64,000 bases of DNA from Aplectana chamaeleonis (lineage: Eukaryota > Nematoda > Chromadorea > Rhabditida > Cosmocercidae). This document shows, in pieces, positions 23,198 to 34,930 of this stretch. The translations under genes were made by a program, and so were the position numbers. Position 1 is the first letter of the stretch. Every line of letters begins with the position of its first letter. The notes under the pieces were generated by a model, which searched no databases, had not been told where the DNA came from, and saw only the letters and a program-made list of their open reading frames with translations. The stretch lies in contig JAPDOI010000441.1 of the NCBI GenBank assembly GCA_029168955.1, forward strand, positions 310,001 through 374,000. Reading direction: 5' to 3'.

Positions 23198-23441
23198 TTC
23201 ACCTCCGCACTGCCGTTCAGTCCGCAAAGTGCACCCTGATTGCGAAATCTTGCTGCGGCGCGGTTGCGAACATCCTCAGACAAGGATGTGGGATCATCCG
23301 GGCGCTTTTGGCCTTTGGTGCCCAGGTGATCCCACCGCCCGGGTGATCCCACATCCCTGTCTGAGGATACTCACAACCGCGCCGCAGCACGATTTCGCAA
23401 TCAAGCGCACTTTGCGGACTGAACGGCAGTGCGGAAGTGAA
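23198..23441. mobile_element. Foldback MITE, ~245 bp
   Basis: Left CTCCGCACTGCCGTTCAGTC pairs with right GACTGAACGGCAGTGCGG, and the pairing extends for about 100 bp (CCTCAGACAAGGATGTGGGA against TCCCACATCCCTGTCTGAGG). The short centre is GC-rich. Confidence 0.7.
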
Positions 23442-23449
23442 GAATATGA

Positions 23450-24120
23450 GCGTGAAACTACACTTTCTCTCAAAAACATGAGGAACCCACAACAGTCTTC
23501 GAAACCATCTTGTACACGTAGCGCCTATAATTTTCGCATGGTCATACCCTTCATTGCCAAATACAAGCTGATTGGATTGATTGTGAGAACGATTTTTTTG
23601 CTGTATTTTCCTTAGTTACATCTTTAGAGACCACGGTCTCAAAAAATTGATTTGTGATATTTAATTTCCTCTTTTCGTGGTTTTCTGAGGCTGGATGGTG
23701 TTTAGACCACACTTCAGCAAGGAAATGAGACTCGAGCATTCCACAAACTTTTTGTTCTATGCAAAAGGATAAACATTACGCCTAATGAGCTTATATTCAA
23801 GTACAGGTCCATGACCATGAGAAAGTTTCACTCGCCACTCATTAAATGATTTTCAAAATTATGTACACAGCGTACTTTCCATTGAAAAAATATCAACCAG
23901 CAGCGGTGTGAATGTAGCCTCAATTGTGGCGCTGATCCGGCACTTCAGTCGGAGGAACTGGAACCGGCCTTTTGCTGGATTGCGATCCGTCGCGCCTCGC
24001 CCTTCCATTCTTCCCGGAGATAGTGTGTCAAAATTCTGAGGTTTACTGTAGGTTACGGTCGATACCATGCCATTAAGTTGACAAAACCTAAGTACCTCAA
24101 AATTTCTAAAATCGACCAAT
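23450..24120. other. Noncoding, no feature recognised
   Basis: AT-rich stretch between a MITE and the left arm of the large inverted duplication. Short ORFs only. Confidence 0.45.
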
Positions 24121-24650
24121 GGAAATTGTAGTCTACAGCATTGGAAGAAGGACCTGGTGAGGTTGCGGACTCTTCCTAACATACTGTAGCCTGATTGTGT
24201 TATCACTCATTTTTTCGAAACAACTGAGGATGGTCGGTGAGTTTTTGTTTCCACTCTCACATTTTCACAGACGATTATAAATTGCCAACGGCACAAAATT
24301 CTCATGGTAAACCAAATTGATGATACCCAATTGATAAAGGGTAGGGTATAAGAGAAATGAAGAGCGGTATTTTACATTCACACACTGTCTTTCTCCAGAG
24401 GTAAGCGGCTGAAGCTTTGAAAAGACTTGGGAGTAGGGAAGCAACTTCACCGGTGAGAAAGAAATCACGATATCAGGCCCTAATCATGGAAAACTCTTGA
24501 AAGAAAAACTTCTACACTTCCGTGAGAATTTTGTGGCGTTGGTAAATTATAATCGTGTCATTTTCACCTGTTTTCTTAGCTTCCACTGATGTAGTAAAAA
24601 CTGTTAAAATACAGACTTACCGATCTACCACAGCTGTTTCGGACTCGCGA

Positions 24651-24974
24651 CTATATTTCCAAACCTCGGGCCGAGTTTTCATGGGCGTGGCAGGGGCGGG
24701 GCGTGTAAACTCGTCCATTCCTATCGGGACCCAACGCCATTACAGTAGCTGCTGCTCACCCTTTAATCGACGCCGCTCGCGCCCGAATCAGCTGTTTTCT
24801 CTCGATTTGGCCCGATTCGACGTCTTTATTCAGTTTTGCGGCCCGCCCAACGTATTCTGCTGCACTTTCATCGATATATTCTGGTCCTGCTGGGCTGGTG
24901 TAGTACTCTGCTGCAATATTCAAGTCTATTTTGCCCTCCCCTACCGTCGCCGCTCTATTTGGATCCTGATTCAT
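24651..24974 (-). CDS. Conserved short ORF in left arm of the inverted duplication
   Basis: The reading frame contains QLIRARAASIKG, then ATVMALGPDRNGRVYTPRP, and stops after SARGLEI. The right arm (27,779-28,012, plus) keeps the same frame and stop with about seven amino-acid differences over 78 codons. No family is recognised and no start is obvious. It could be an exon of an element-encoded or captured gene. Confidence 0.3.
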
Positions 24975-25819
24975 ACTGTTTATTCGCCTTCTTACAGATA
25001 TTCACCTGATATAATAGCATTATTCACTATATATAGTTTTTGCTCCGCTGATCGTTCCATTTTTTCTATGCATAACTTTTGTGAAACTGTGGATCATTTT
25101 GCATGGTTTTCTGCAGAAGATTTTTAGAATAGCTTTTTTTTGATGGGCTTCTGCCGAATTAAACCTGTCATTTTCAGGAGCCAGTCGCTGCATGCAATTG
25201 CTCGTTCCTTTCCCATGCATTTTCTCCCTCCTTTTCTCTATTTTTTCCTTTCCTCTCTTTGTATCTGACGCAGTTTCCGATTCTGTATGATTGAGACACT
25301 GGTTAACACAATGTGTACTCTTTGATACAGTCTCGGTGTATGCCGACAGAGCTATGCTTCCCCCACCACCTCACTTCTTCCTGCCTTGCTGTGGACATCG
25401 TCGTGCTACGCGGATCAGTACTGCTGGTAAACTTCAATCGCAAGGAAAACGCTGCAAATCTTGAAGCGTGTCGTTTTTTTCGAAATCCATTTTTCACGTT
25501 AGTGCCATCTCCCCTGTGCGGTGTGTGGAAGCCGGTGGAATTGGAATTTGAGACCGGATTTCATTCATTTCTACTGTTCAGTGCTGAATCTTGCGCTTCC
25601 AACGCGGATTCTTCGCAGAGAGCCACGGGTCGGTCATTATATCGTTACCATGGACGCCGAGCAATTGTTTTGTGAAAAAAATATGCTAGAATGGAAAAAA
25701 TTGATGCTTCGCTCTCGAGGTATCTATGGACATCATAGGTCATTTTTATATCCCACGAAAGGCCTATCGCGGTCGCAGAACACAGCGACTTCGCTGAGAG
25801 CAGCAGTAGCTGTCGACCA

Positions 25820-25911
25820 GGGCCAAGAAACACCCGGTACGGTGCTGAATGCCGATGCCTAGCTTTCCCTGATCAACCTAATCTAGCATTGTGCCGGGTG
25901 TTTCTTGGCCC
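25820..25911. mobile_element. 92-bp MITE
   Basis: GGGCCAAGAAACACCCGG at the left pairs with CCGGGTGTTTCTTGGCCC at the right. It sits in the centre of the large inverted duplication. Confidence 0.7.
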
Positions 25912-26170
25912 TCCTCTCCATGTGTTGCGTTGAGACAACGCCGATTGTGCGTATAAGACGCATTTCGACTTCCTTCATCAAAACTCATGTGACACGACGG
26001 GGTGTGCACGAGCTAAACCCAACCCAAATCGACAAACCCATGCCTAACGCAATGATGAATCCGGCCTCTGTTCCCTCGCGCGCTTGTGCGGAGCGATGGT
26101 AGAGATAGCGGGAAAGTGTGGGGAGAAGGAGCTGCAGCGTACGCTCGCAGACGCACGCGATGAATGCAAA

Positions 26171-26443
26171 TACTGTGCTTTTTTGGGCCACATTCCGGTC
26201 CGCGATTGCGTCTCGACAAGCTTTGCGGCGCGCGCTTTCGAGCTTCCAGCGCCGCAGCTGCCGATCTGTTGACTCTAGGTAGGTTTTGGAAACTGAAAAC
26301 TAAAAAAAATTGGATGAAACTATATAGAAAAGCCACATCGAGTCGGCTCTGGCGCTGGCAACTCGACTGACCCGAGCGCGTGCGGCCGCAAAGCTTGTCG
26401 AGACGCAATTGCGGACCGGAATTTGGCCCAGAGAAGCACAGTA
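26171..26443. mobile_element. TA-flanked MITE, copy 1 of a pair
   Basis: Begins TACTGTGCTT and ends GAGAAGCACAGTA. Arms include CCGGTCCGCGATTGCGTC and GACGCAATTGCGGACCGG. The same element is at 31,687-31,971. The TA boundary fits a Tc1/mariner-type target. Confidence 0.7.
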
Positions 26444-27778
26444 AATTTCATTCGGAGACATATGGTAATGGAAAGAAAGTTAAAGCTTCGGCAGAGTGGC
26501 ACTGCTGCGGGTCGGCCCGCAGCGCGAGCATTTGGTTGTGTCGCCGCAAAAATATCGCAATCTGGGGCCGTATGCTATTCTATCCCGGCAAGGGATGCAA
26601 GCCTCGTACGTTATTGAACAATTTGGCCCAAGGTCCAATCAGAGACGACTCGATTTCCGACAATCGGGGGACACAATAGCATGCGGCTCATGGATGGGCA
26701 CTCGCAGCAGACAGCATTTCTCCATTTCAAGCATTTTTCCACCAAAGAACCGCTCTGCGTGCATGATAACGATATAATGGCCAAGCCGCGGCTCTTTGCA
26801 GGGAAATTTTCTATGGAAATGCGAGATTCGACACCGAACCAGTAAAACTGGATGAAAGGCCGTGTAGTGTGGCTACAAAGAAGAAGAAAATCAGCCTCTA
26901 ATTTCAGATCCTCCGAAATCCACACTTCGGTAACGAGAGGTAGCACTAACTTGAAAGAAATGATGAAAAACGACTTACTCTTTCAGATTCGCAGGGTTTT
27001 CCTTGCGATTAGTTTCCCTGTTCTACTCATCAGTGTAGCATGACGATGTCCGCAGCAACAGCAAGAAAGAAAGAAGTGGGGGGAGGGAGCAAATTTTGCC
27101 GGCATATACCGAGACTTTATCAAAGAGTACACATTGAATTTACCAGTGTCTCAATGATAAAGAATCGGAAACTGCGTGTGACATAAACAGAGGAAAAGGG
27201 AGGAAGAAAATGTTTAGAATGGGAGGGGCAGTTGCACGCTGGCGCTTGGAAATATGCCGTGAAATTCAACAGTAACTCATGAAAGAAAGATTCGCTATGC
27301 TAAACTATTATCAGCGGAGTGCCATGCAAAAATGCTGTTTTTTTTTGCCATTTCAAACAGTTACTGAGAGGAATGGCATAAAATAATCCAAAATTTCAGT
27401 GAATAAAATTGAATAATTGTTCAATCAATTTAAAATTAAATATTCATGTCAGATACAATTAATAAATATCATTTGAAATAATTAATTGAAAAGTTCGAAC
27501 AGTGTTCTCCAAAATAAAACAAACACGATGATTTCGGTTTAACAGCTGGGGTCGAATTGCAAACTGTTCTTTAACAGAAGGTTAGCAGACTGAAATCACG
27601 ATTCACACTAACAATAAGTAAAAAATACAAAAGGAGAGAAAAAGTGCCTAGAAAATGTTGAATAATCAGCCCAGCACTAAATAATAGAAAAAGTAGGCTA
27701 GAATGATACAGCACAATAATATAGTAGGCCCAGAATATTGAAGAAAGTTCGACAGGGTACTGCGCCAGCACAGTAAGA

Positions 27779-28012
27779 CCAGAATATGTCGATGAAAGTG
27801 CAGCAGAATACGTTAGACGGGCCGCAAAACTGAAAAAAGGCGTCGAATCGGGCCAAGTTGAGAGAAAACAGCTGATTCGGGCGCGAACGGCATCGATTAA
27901 AGGGCGAGCAGCAGCTACTGTAATGGCGTTGGGTCCCGATAGCAATGGACGAGTTTACACGCCCCGCCCTTGCCACGCCCACGAAAACTCGGCCCGAGGT
28001 TTGGAAATATAG
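27779..28012 (+). CDS. Conserved short ORF in right arm of the inverted duplication
   Basis: Counterpart of the ORF at 24,651-24,974: PEYVDESAAEYV, QLIRARTASIKG, ALGPDSNGRVYTPRP and the terminal SARGLEI. The frame is intact over 78 codons. Translation upstream diverges between the arms, so the start or splice acceptor is unknown. Confidence 0.3.
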   Translation, partial: PEYVDESAAEYVRRAAKLKKGVESGQVERKQLIRARTASIKGRAAATVMALGPDSNGRVYTPRPCHAHENSARGLEI

Positions 28013-28114
28013 TCGCGAGTCTGTTTCGGAAAAATGAGTGATACCACTCACAATGTTAGGACGAGTCCGCAACCTTACCAAGTCCTATTTACAGCGCTGT
28101 AGACTATCACTTCG

Positions 28115-28372
28115 TATTCGCCACTCGAAATGAAACACGATGTTTTGCTCTATGAGAACATTATTTCTCGTCCTTGGTAGTGCTCAAGTATTTCAATTAC
28201 GGGGGTGAAAAAAAACAAGCCCACGAAATGTTCCTCGCGCAATCATTGCCCAGTAGGGTTAGTTTGCTCATAAAACAATGAGAGTGGGCTCTTGTTCAGT
28301 TTCCCAAAGAATGATAGTAAAGGTAAATCGATGATGATAGAAAGGAACTAGAAAAAAACGTAATTCGCAAAT
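28115..28372. other. Noncoding spacer
   Basis: No recognisable feature between the inverted duplication and the next element. Confidence 0.4.
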
Positions 28373-28489
28373 GCTCCGACACTGGCGGCGGTCTCCTACG
28401 GGAGAAAACGACCACCGTGGTGAACCACAGGAGGTGTTTTGTTGTGTGGATGACCGGACTAGAGAGAAGCGGTCCCCTACAGTAGAGTG

Positions 28490-28690
28490 TTGCCCGAATA
28501 TTCGTTTATTCGAATAACATTCGAATATTCGAATAATTCGAATACTCGAATATTCAAAGAAGTGGATTATTCGGGTTATTCGAATAATCGAATATTCAAA
28601 GAAGTGAAATATTCGTTTATTCGAATACTCGAATATTCAAAGAAGTGAAATATTCGGTTTATTCGAATATTCAGCACGAATAATTTGGAT
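28490..28690. mobile_element. AT-rich ATTCGAATA repeat element (hAT-like ends), copy 1
   Basis: Opens GTAGAGTGTTGCCCGAATA and continues as degenerate ATTCGAATATTCG and CAAAGAAGTG units. AGTGTTGCCC resembles hAT termini. Its sister copy is at 30,688-30,922. Confidence 0.45.
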
Positions 28691-28699
28691 ATTCGACAA

Positions 28700-29700
28700 G
28701 ATCGCACTCCATTTTGCCATGCTCTGCGAACGCGTAGCTAGATGCCTCCGAGGGCGCGGCCTGTAACGCCGCCCCATTCCATGTGGCAAAAATTTACGGG
28801 TTCTAGCTACGATAGCTAAAACCCACCTATTCTTGTGTCGACGGTACAAGGGTGCAAATTCTACGCGTATTCTACGTAAAAACGAAGGCTAAATTCAGTA
28901 CATTGATCTCTCTGTCGCTAAACCCGTATATTCTTGCTATAATTTTGTAGCGAGAATCTACGGATTTCGCGACAGCCTGTGTTGAAATGCAATCTTAAAC
29001 CCGCGCTGACTACGCGGAACGCTGGGATGCCGTTCGAACAGTGTTGGACCAGTCAACTCACAGATTGCTTACTTGAAAGGCTGTGGCTGGTCGTGGGGGG
29101 TATCTCCGTGTCGCTCTCTGGGTCACCATGGTGAGGATAATGTTGACCATTGGGATGCGGCAGGCCGTGGGGAAGAAACGGCGAAGCTGTAGATCGCAGC
29201 TGAGATTGCCTTTCTAGAACGAATCAGGACTGGGTGGGTCGATCGACCGAGTGCAGTAAAGAGAATAAGCGTAGAATATGCGGGTGCCGTAGCGAGAATT
29301 TACGTAGAATATGCGGGCGCTGTAGCTAAAATTTCACCAACTGAGGCTAAACTTTCCGTAATTTACGTAGAATCTCGGGTCAAAATTAGACTAGATGCCT
29401 CCGAAACCCTGGGCATCTCCGGTTTCCGTGTGAGGCATCTAGCTACGCGCTGGCAGAGTAGGAAGTTCGCCATCGCATGAACCGCGCATAACTAAACTGA
29501 ACTCAACTAAGCTAAACCAAACTAGACCGAAGCAAACCACAAATTCGGCGGCAATTTAGCGGTTATTTTGCGGCTATTTCACGGCGAGCATTATTTGGCG
29601 ACTGTTTCGCAGCCAGCTATATTTAGCGGCTATTTCGCGACTATTACTCGGGGAAAAGGCATTTTGCGTCTGTTTCGCGGCTATTTCTCGGCCAAAACTC
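28700..29700. other. Noncoding with weak inverted repeats
   Basis: GCGTAGCTAGATGCCTCCG (28,732) is mirrored by GAGGCATCTAGCTACGCG (29,434), and TACGTAGAATATGCGGG repeats near 29,270 and 29,305. Probably the remains of another foldback element. Confidence 0.4.
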
Positions 29701-29707
29701 AGAGTAC

Positions 29708-30154
29708 ACGCTCGTAAACGTTGTTGAGATAACTACGGAAATATAAAGTATGGCTCAGAACACAACGCCTACGCATTTTGAAGCGTCAAAAACGATCCAC
29801 AATGACGCTACACGAGCGAGAAGTTGGCCCCGCCCCCGTATCTACCCGCCCTTGTATTTGCGTCCTCCTCCAAAAAAGGGGTGCTGGGCCATTCTCGCCA
29901 TCGACGACGCTCGTGGGTGGTACAATGAGTACAATAAGTGAGCCATACACATCGGCGATGGTGGGAATGGCCCAGCACTCCTGTTTGGGGGAGGACGCAA
30001 ATACGGGGGCGGGCTGATACACGTGCGGGGCCGACTCCTCAGTCGTGTAGCGTCACTTTTGGTCGTTTTTGACGCTTCAGAATGCGTAGCCGTTGTGTTC
30101 TGAGCCATGCCACTCAACTTCCATAGTTAGTATCTCAACCACGTTTACGAGCGT
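29708..30154. mobile_element. Foldback MITE, 447 bp
   Basis: ACGCTCGTAAACGTTGTTG at the left pairs with the right end CAACCACGTTTACGAGCGT. Pairing continues over about 190 bp per arm (GGCTCAGAACACAACG against CGTTGTGTTCTGAGCC; GGACGCAAATAC). ORFs on both strands are mirror images of the arms. Confidence 0.75.
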
Positions 30155-30279
30155 GTATGCTAAATTTAAGTGACAAGAGTGCAGCCGGTTCAATTACCCA
30201 AGTATGCGGTATATTGGCCCCGCCCAGCATCTGGAAGCCCTGCCCATCCGGTGGCGGCCTCAGTGGAGGTTAAGCGACC

Positions 30280-30445
30280 CAGCCGCGACGCGTGGGTGTA
30301 CCGACCACGCTGCGTGTCGGTGTGTCGACCGCGACGCGTGTCGGTGTGCAGACCGCGATGCGTGTAGGTGTGCTGACTGCGATGCGTGTAGGTGTGCTGA
30401 CCGCGATGCATGTCGATGCGCCGACCGCGACGCGGGTCGATGCAA
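30280..30445. repeat. 24-bp minisatellite
   Basis: About six units of CGACCGCGACGCGTGTCGGTGTG type (24 bp, a multiple of three), which explains the Cys/Arg/Asp-rich ORFs read through it. Confidence 0.75.
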
Positions 30446-30687
30446 AGTAGTTCCTAAGCCACATAAAAGTCTTGCAGGATGTGAACCGCTGCTAAATAGG
30501 CCGCTAAACGCGACAGGTCAAAATGTCAACAGCCCGACAACAGGCGGACGTCGCTGGGCAACGGGCAGTTGTCAGGCTTACAATGCGAGCGATTTGAGTT
30601 GTCAAGAGGGTGCAGTTTATGAGATGACAAATTCTCAACCTGTTATCGATGCCCCAGTTTGCCCGAGTGGATTGGATGGGATAGTAC

Positions 30688-30922
30688 GCGACAGTGTTGC
30701 CCAAATATTCGTTTATTCGAATAATATTCGAATATTCGAATAATTCGAATATTCGAATATTCAAAGAAGTGGATTATTCGGGTCATTCGAATAGTCGAAT
30801 ATTCAAAGAAGTGAAATATTCGTTTATTCGAATAATCGAATATTCGAAGAAGTGGATTATTCGAATTATTCGTTTATTCGAATATTCAAAAAAAATTATT
30901 CGTTCCAACACTCTACCCTACA
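30688..30922. mobile_element. AT-rich ATTCGAATA repeat element (hAT-like ends), copy 2
   Basis: Starts CAGTGTTGCCCAAATATTCG and ends GTTCCAACACTCTA. The interior has the same ATTCGAATA and CAAAGAAGTGGATTATTCG units as 28,490-28,690. Confidence 0.5.
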
Positions 30923-31386
30923 GGTCATAGAGCCGCATTGCGCGTCGCGCGCGGTACATCGGGCGTCAGTTATGCTGTGGCACCCGCAGCCGACGCAGGC
31001 AAGCATTTTATATGACGTCTTAAACCAAAGAACGGCCAATCAGACGTACACGTTGAACAATCGATGCAAACTCGCGCCGCATACGAGGCGCACAAGGATC
31101 GGGTGGACAGACAATGGCCATGCATCAAAGTCCGAGAGAGGACCAAAATCGAGTGAGGAGATCATGAAGTCTCCGTCTTTGACGCGACGAGGGTGCAAAG
31201 AGCTATGATTGAGCTCAATCCCGAAGGCAATTTTTGAATTTGGCAGACAAGTAGCCGTGGATGAGCTATTATTACGCTTCAAGAAAAGTAATCACGGAAA
31301 GCCGAAGGGTTTGGCTCAGATTCTTCCTTAAAGCCGTATTTGAAATTCCCTCCAAAATGGGATTTCGTTCAACTGCTGTGCACGGT
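30923..31386. other. Noncoding
   Basis: No supported feature; moderately GC-rich with short ORFs only. Confidence 0.4.
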
Positions 31387-31686
31387 TCGGTCTCCTACAG
31401 GAGACAGATAGGACTCCTACATGTGGCAAACAGGAGCCCTATAGCTGATGAGGCTAGGACTCCCAGCCTCAGCCGACTCCCGTAGGAGACCGCTGCCAGT
31501 GTCGGAGCGAAGTGTGGAAATTGGCGTCGATTTGTTGGCCTTGCTCAATACAGACATTGCTATTTACTTCACGACATGATCGTGAAGAGCCGCGCCTCAT
31601 TTGTTGGTCATTTGCGGCCATGATTGTGGCTCGCGGCTCTCTGCTTGCGATTGTTGCGAAATTTTCGGTCGCGGCTGATTTACATT

Positions 31687-31971
31687 TACTGTGCTTATCT
31701 GGGCCAAATTCCGGTCCGCAATTGCGTCTCGACACGCTTTGCGGCCGCACGCTTTCGAGCCGGAAGAGCTTCCAGCGCCGCAGCCGCTGATCTGTTCACT
31801 CTAGGTAGGTTTTGAAAACTGGAAACTAAGAGCAATTGGGAAAAAATTTTATAAAAAAAGCCACATCGAGTCGGCTTAGGCGCTGGAAACCCGATTGAGT
31901 CGAGCGCTTGCGGCCGCAAAGCGTGTCGAGACGCATTTGCGGACCGGAATTTGGCCCCGAGAAGCACAGTA
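31687..31971. mobile_element. TA-flanked MITE, copy 2 of a pair
   Basis: Begins TACTGTGCTTATCTGGGCC and ends GAGAAGCACAGTA. It is about 85% identical to 26,171-26,443, including the internal AAAGCCACATCGAGTCGGCT. Confidence 0.7.
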
Positions 31972-32503
31972 ATACTCAGTCCCGAAACTTCGCCCGCGGC
32001 TTGCCAAAACAGCCGTCTTGGGCCGCGGCTGCAGTCCGCTTTATGTCTGAGGAGGCGTCGCTGAGAATGATTGTCATTGGAGCGCGTTAACTGACCCTCA
32101 CAATTTTCGTCAAGCGCGTCGCGTCCTTAGCGGCGTTCCCATTAGAGCACGATACACGTTTTTTCATCGTTTTCGCTGTGCTCCTTCCTTCGTTCCTACT
32201 ATTTCTGCTCCGAAACGTAAATTGAGCTGCAAAACTGCTCAGGTTTTTCATACAAGTCCTTATCCCTTCCTATGTCACCAAAACAGAGATATCACAAGTA
32301 TTTATTTATTTTATAACACTTTATAACAGCAGTTCCACACAATACAATGGTACATGAAAATTACAATAGTGAAAATCAAGCGTTTTGTGAGGAAAATTCT
32401 TATGCACTTGGTAGCCATAATCAGGGGTAATTTCCAGTCACCAGGATGACAGCGGGGAGCGAAGTCGACGAAGAAGGCTTCAAATCCACGTCAGTCTCAT
32501 TTT
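31972..32503. other. Noncoding; right half may be the 3' UTR of the minus-strand exons at 32.5 kb
   Basis: The minus strand carries AATAAATA near 32,305 downstream of the predicted stop at 32,504. Confidence 0.3.
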
Positions 32504-32688
32504 TCATCACGATCCTTCAATGTAGTCCACAGCCCCACAGCGTAAATTATTGAAGAGGCCCTGAAACACAGAAAATAAGTATATCGTAGCCAAAAAATGA
32601 TTCAACTCGAGAAAACCTACCTCGTTGATATGTTAAAATTCCAAATATAGAATTGAGAGAAATATTCTAGCAAATCTTTGTGCAGAAT
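32504..32688 (-). CDS. Possible last two exons of an unidentified gene
   Basis: On the minus strand an exon 32,688-32,621 follows a GTTCAG acceptor and ends at GAG|GTAGGT. A 60-bp intron ending GTTTCAG is followed by a final exon 32,560-32,504 with a TGA stop. The spliced frame reads HKDLLEYFSQFYIWN... and then ASSIIYAVGLWTTLKDRDEK. Splice signals and intron size are typical of nematodes, but no second copy or family supports it and upstream exons are missing, probably replaced by the neighbouring LINE. Confidence 0.25.
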
Positions 32689-32879
32689 CTGAACATATAA
32701 TACATATATCTAGCCATGTCGTCTATCTGAAATAGTAAAATTAATGTCAGCGAAGGCAAAACCTCCATCTACCTCTACTCTTCTCCGAGTTCTCGAACAA
32801 ATGTTACAAAACGTTACTGTTTTCATACCACATGTCAAATTGACCTGGTCAAAAACATCTGAATAGAATATGAAACAGA

Positions 32880-34798
32880 AAATGGGACAAGTATTAGTGA
32901 TATGGTGTCTGTTAACTACCCCTGCATAACCACTGGCGACTTCAATTCCCTGCAAAGAAGAAGAAGAAGACTTCAATCTCCCTGACGTGCGATGGCAGGG
33001 CACCTATACTACCAATAGTTCAGTTTCCAGGAATTTTTTGAATGTGTGCTGCACTCATTCTCTGTCGCAGTACGTGAGATCGGAGACGTGTGGGGGTAGT
33101 ATCCTAGACTTAGTGCTCTGCTGTGACAACGATTTCGTGTTGAATGCAGGTGTCTTGCCTCCCCTGGGTTCGAGTGACCACTCCTTGGTTCAGTATAGGC
33201 TCAGGCTTCGTAAACAAAACACCATGAAGAAGATGAAAAGAAATTTTAAGGCAGCTCGTTTTGACCTGATAAACGAGTACCTGATGAATGTTGACTGGTA
33301 TAGTTCTTTTCAGTCGGAGGCTACGGTTAATGAAAAATACGAAATTTTAATTGCCATAATCCAACACTGCATTGAACTTTTTGTACCAATGCACATGGTC
33401 CCTGGCGGTCATCGCAGGCTTCCCCCATACCTCAAGGCGTTTCAACGGTTGAGCACAGATGCATGGTTTGCTGCAAAAGAACTCAATACCCCCGCTAGCT
33501 GGGCAAAGTTCAAGGACATGAATGGTAAGTTCGAGCGCAAGCTTAAAAAGTACAACGATAGTATAGAGAAGAAAACTCCATGCGTTGCGTGTGTTAACTC
33601 ACCGTTCCGTGCGAAAAAGGACATCTCCTCAAAGTGATACTCCTTCTTTTCCAACTAACAAAGTATGATCACATTCCCTTTCTATTAACAGGTATACCAA
33701 TGCATAAAGGATAAGGTCTCGCAATATTTGAAGTGCCTAAAAAAGGCGCAGTAAACCTCCCTACCAAAACACATATGGTACCATACCTTGGAGGGGGCGG
33801 ACATCATCGTAGGCATGCGGCACGGTCGATTGATATAGCTCATATAGGAAAGAAAGAACAATGGTACATAATATACACTGAAAGTAAATGTTCATTTTTT
33901 GGTACACGGGTAAGCAGGATTACGAAGTGGGGCTATTCCCTCTGTCGAAGAACCGGCAACGTTTTAGGGGTGAAGAGACCTTCCCTGGTTGGAGGACCCC
34001 TGTACCCATTTTCAAGAGAAAATTGACTCTAAGGCGATGTGCTACAACAACTCGCAAAGATGCTGATTGGCTCTTACTGCAAAAATTCTATACAAAAAGC
34101 GCGCTCCAATGATTTTTCTCCCTCCAGGCGCTGCAACAGCGATTGTCCGCTACTGCAGGCCGGATTTTCACTCTGATATGGACAGTACACTGATCCAGCA
34201 GATTATGGCGCGTAAGGCGCACCGAATATTCCTTGACAGCGCTAAATAGCATCTCCTACTAACACCCCGTCAGAGGCCCCCCAGGATGTTTCGAAAATAT
34301 ATGCCCACAAGTTTCATTAGAACCTAAAAGAAAGAAAAAAACCGATATAAAAGGATCAATAAAAGAAGAAATTTTACTCCACCTTTTTGGGACAATGTCA
34401 GGCCGTTCATGTAGATTATAAATTTGTTGCCATCGGTTTGCAGATCTTGCTTCGGAAAAGCGTGGTGGCTCTCGCAAAACGTAAAATCAAAAAGTAAAAC
34501 ACGGCCATATAAGAGAAATGACTGCATGCCTGCAAGTTATACAAACCGATACGCACAAAATCGGATTGCTCAGAACAAAAAACAGTTGGTGAGTGCTGGT
34601 TCATTTGGCACTATTAAGGCTGTAGATGCGTTAGAATGAACGGAGGAATGATGAAAAGAATACCGCTGCTTGCAGACGACTCAACAATTGTTGCCACTGG
34701 CGTGGAGACGCCTAAACGATGTTGCGCTTCCAGTACGCGAGACTGTCAGTGATCTTGGTGTGCTTATTACCACCGACCTTAAGTGGGGATCCCACCAT
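32880..34798 (+). pseudogene. Decayed CR1/Jockey-like LINE (endonuclease tail and RT fragments)
   Basis: The ORF from 32,987 is the C-terminal part of an apurinic-type endonuclease: upstream DFNLPDVRW, then ILDLVLCCDNDFV and GSSDHSLVQYRLRL, followed by the usual linker to reverse transcriptase. TTGDFNS can be read in another frame just upstream, so a frameshift is present. Farther on, LADDSTIVATGVETP (about 34,665, a YADD-like core) and DLGVLITTDLKWGSHHV (about 34,755) look like RT palm/thumb remnants. The 33,650-34,620 interval is not readable as RT and may contain insertions. The element is interrupted at 34,799 by the next insertion. Confidence 0.6.
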
Positions 34799-34816
34799 GT
34801 TACGTAAAGATACGTT

Positions 34817-34930
34817 GTGTTTCGTGAACTAGGAGCGGACATAATTGGGGGCGGGCGCGTCGCGTGTTGCGACGCGTCGCGTGGGGGTTCCGAGGCAGGG
34901 GCCTCATTCCGGTTTGTTCTGCGACGGTGA
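34817..34930 (+). repeat. GC-rich block shared with 44,306-44,418
   Basis: GTTTCGTGAACTAGGAGCGG, GCGTCGCGTGTTGCGACGCG and CCTCATTCCGGTTTGTTCTG are present in the same order and orientation in both places; similarity stops abruptly after GCGACGGTGATT. Confidence 0.75.

Larger units (their letters stand above)
24125..28110. repeat. Large inverted duplication, arms ~1.3-1.5 kb, ~1.2-kb centre
   Basis: The left arm (about 24,125-25,600) is repeated in reverse at about 26,830-28,110. Strong blocks are 24,640-24,900 against 27,770-28,020, 25,260-25,340 against 27,105-27,180, and 25,380-25,465 against 26,985-27,050. Divergence and indels are clear, so this is an old element or duplication. The centre holds two unrelated MITEs (25,820 and 26,171). 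Outer ends are approximate. Confidence 0.6.
28373..31508. mobile_element. Candidate 3.1-kb composite bounded by 32-bp inverted ends
   Basis: GCTCCGACACTGGC followed by GCGGTCTCCTACGGGAG at 28,373 is mirrored by CTCCCGTAGGAGACCGC and GCCAGTGTCGGAGC ending at 31,508. Internal related ends (GGTCTCCTACAGGAG near 31,390; GCGGTCCCCTACAG near 28,475) mean the two could instead be separate short MITEs of one family. No transposase ORF lies between. Confidence 0.4.
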
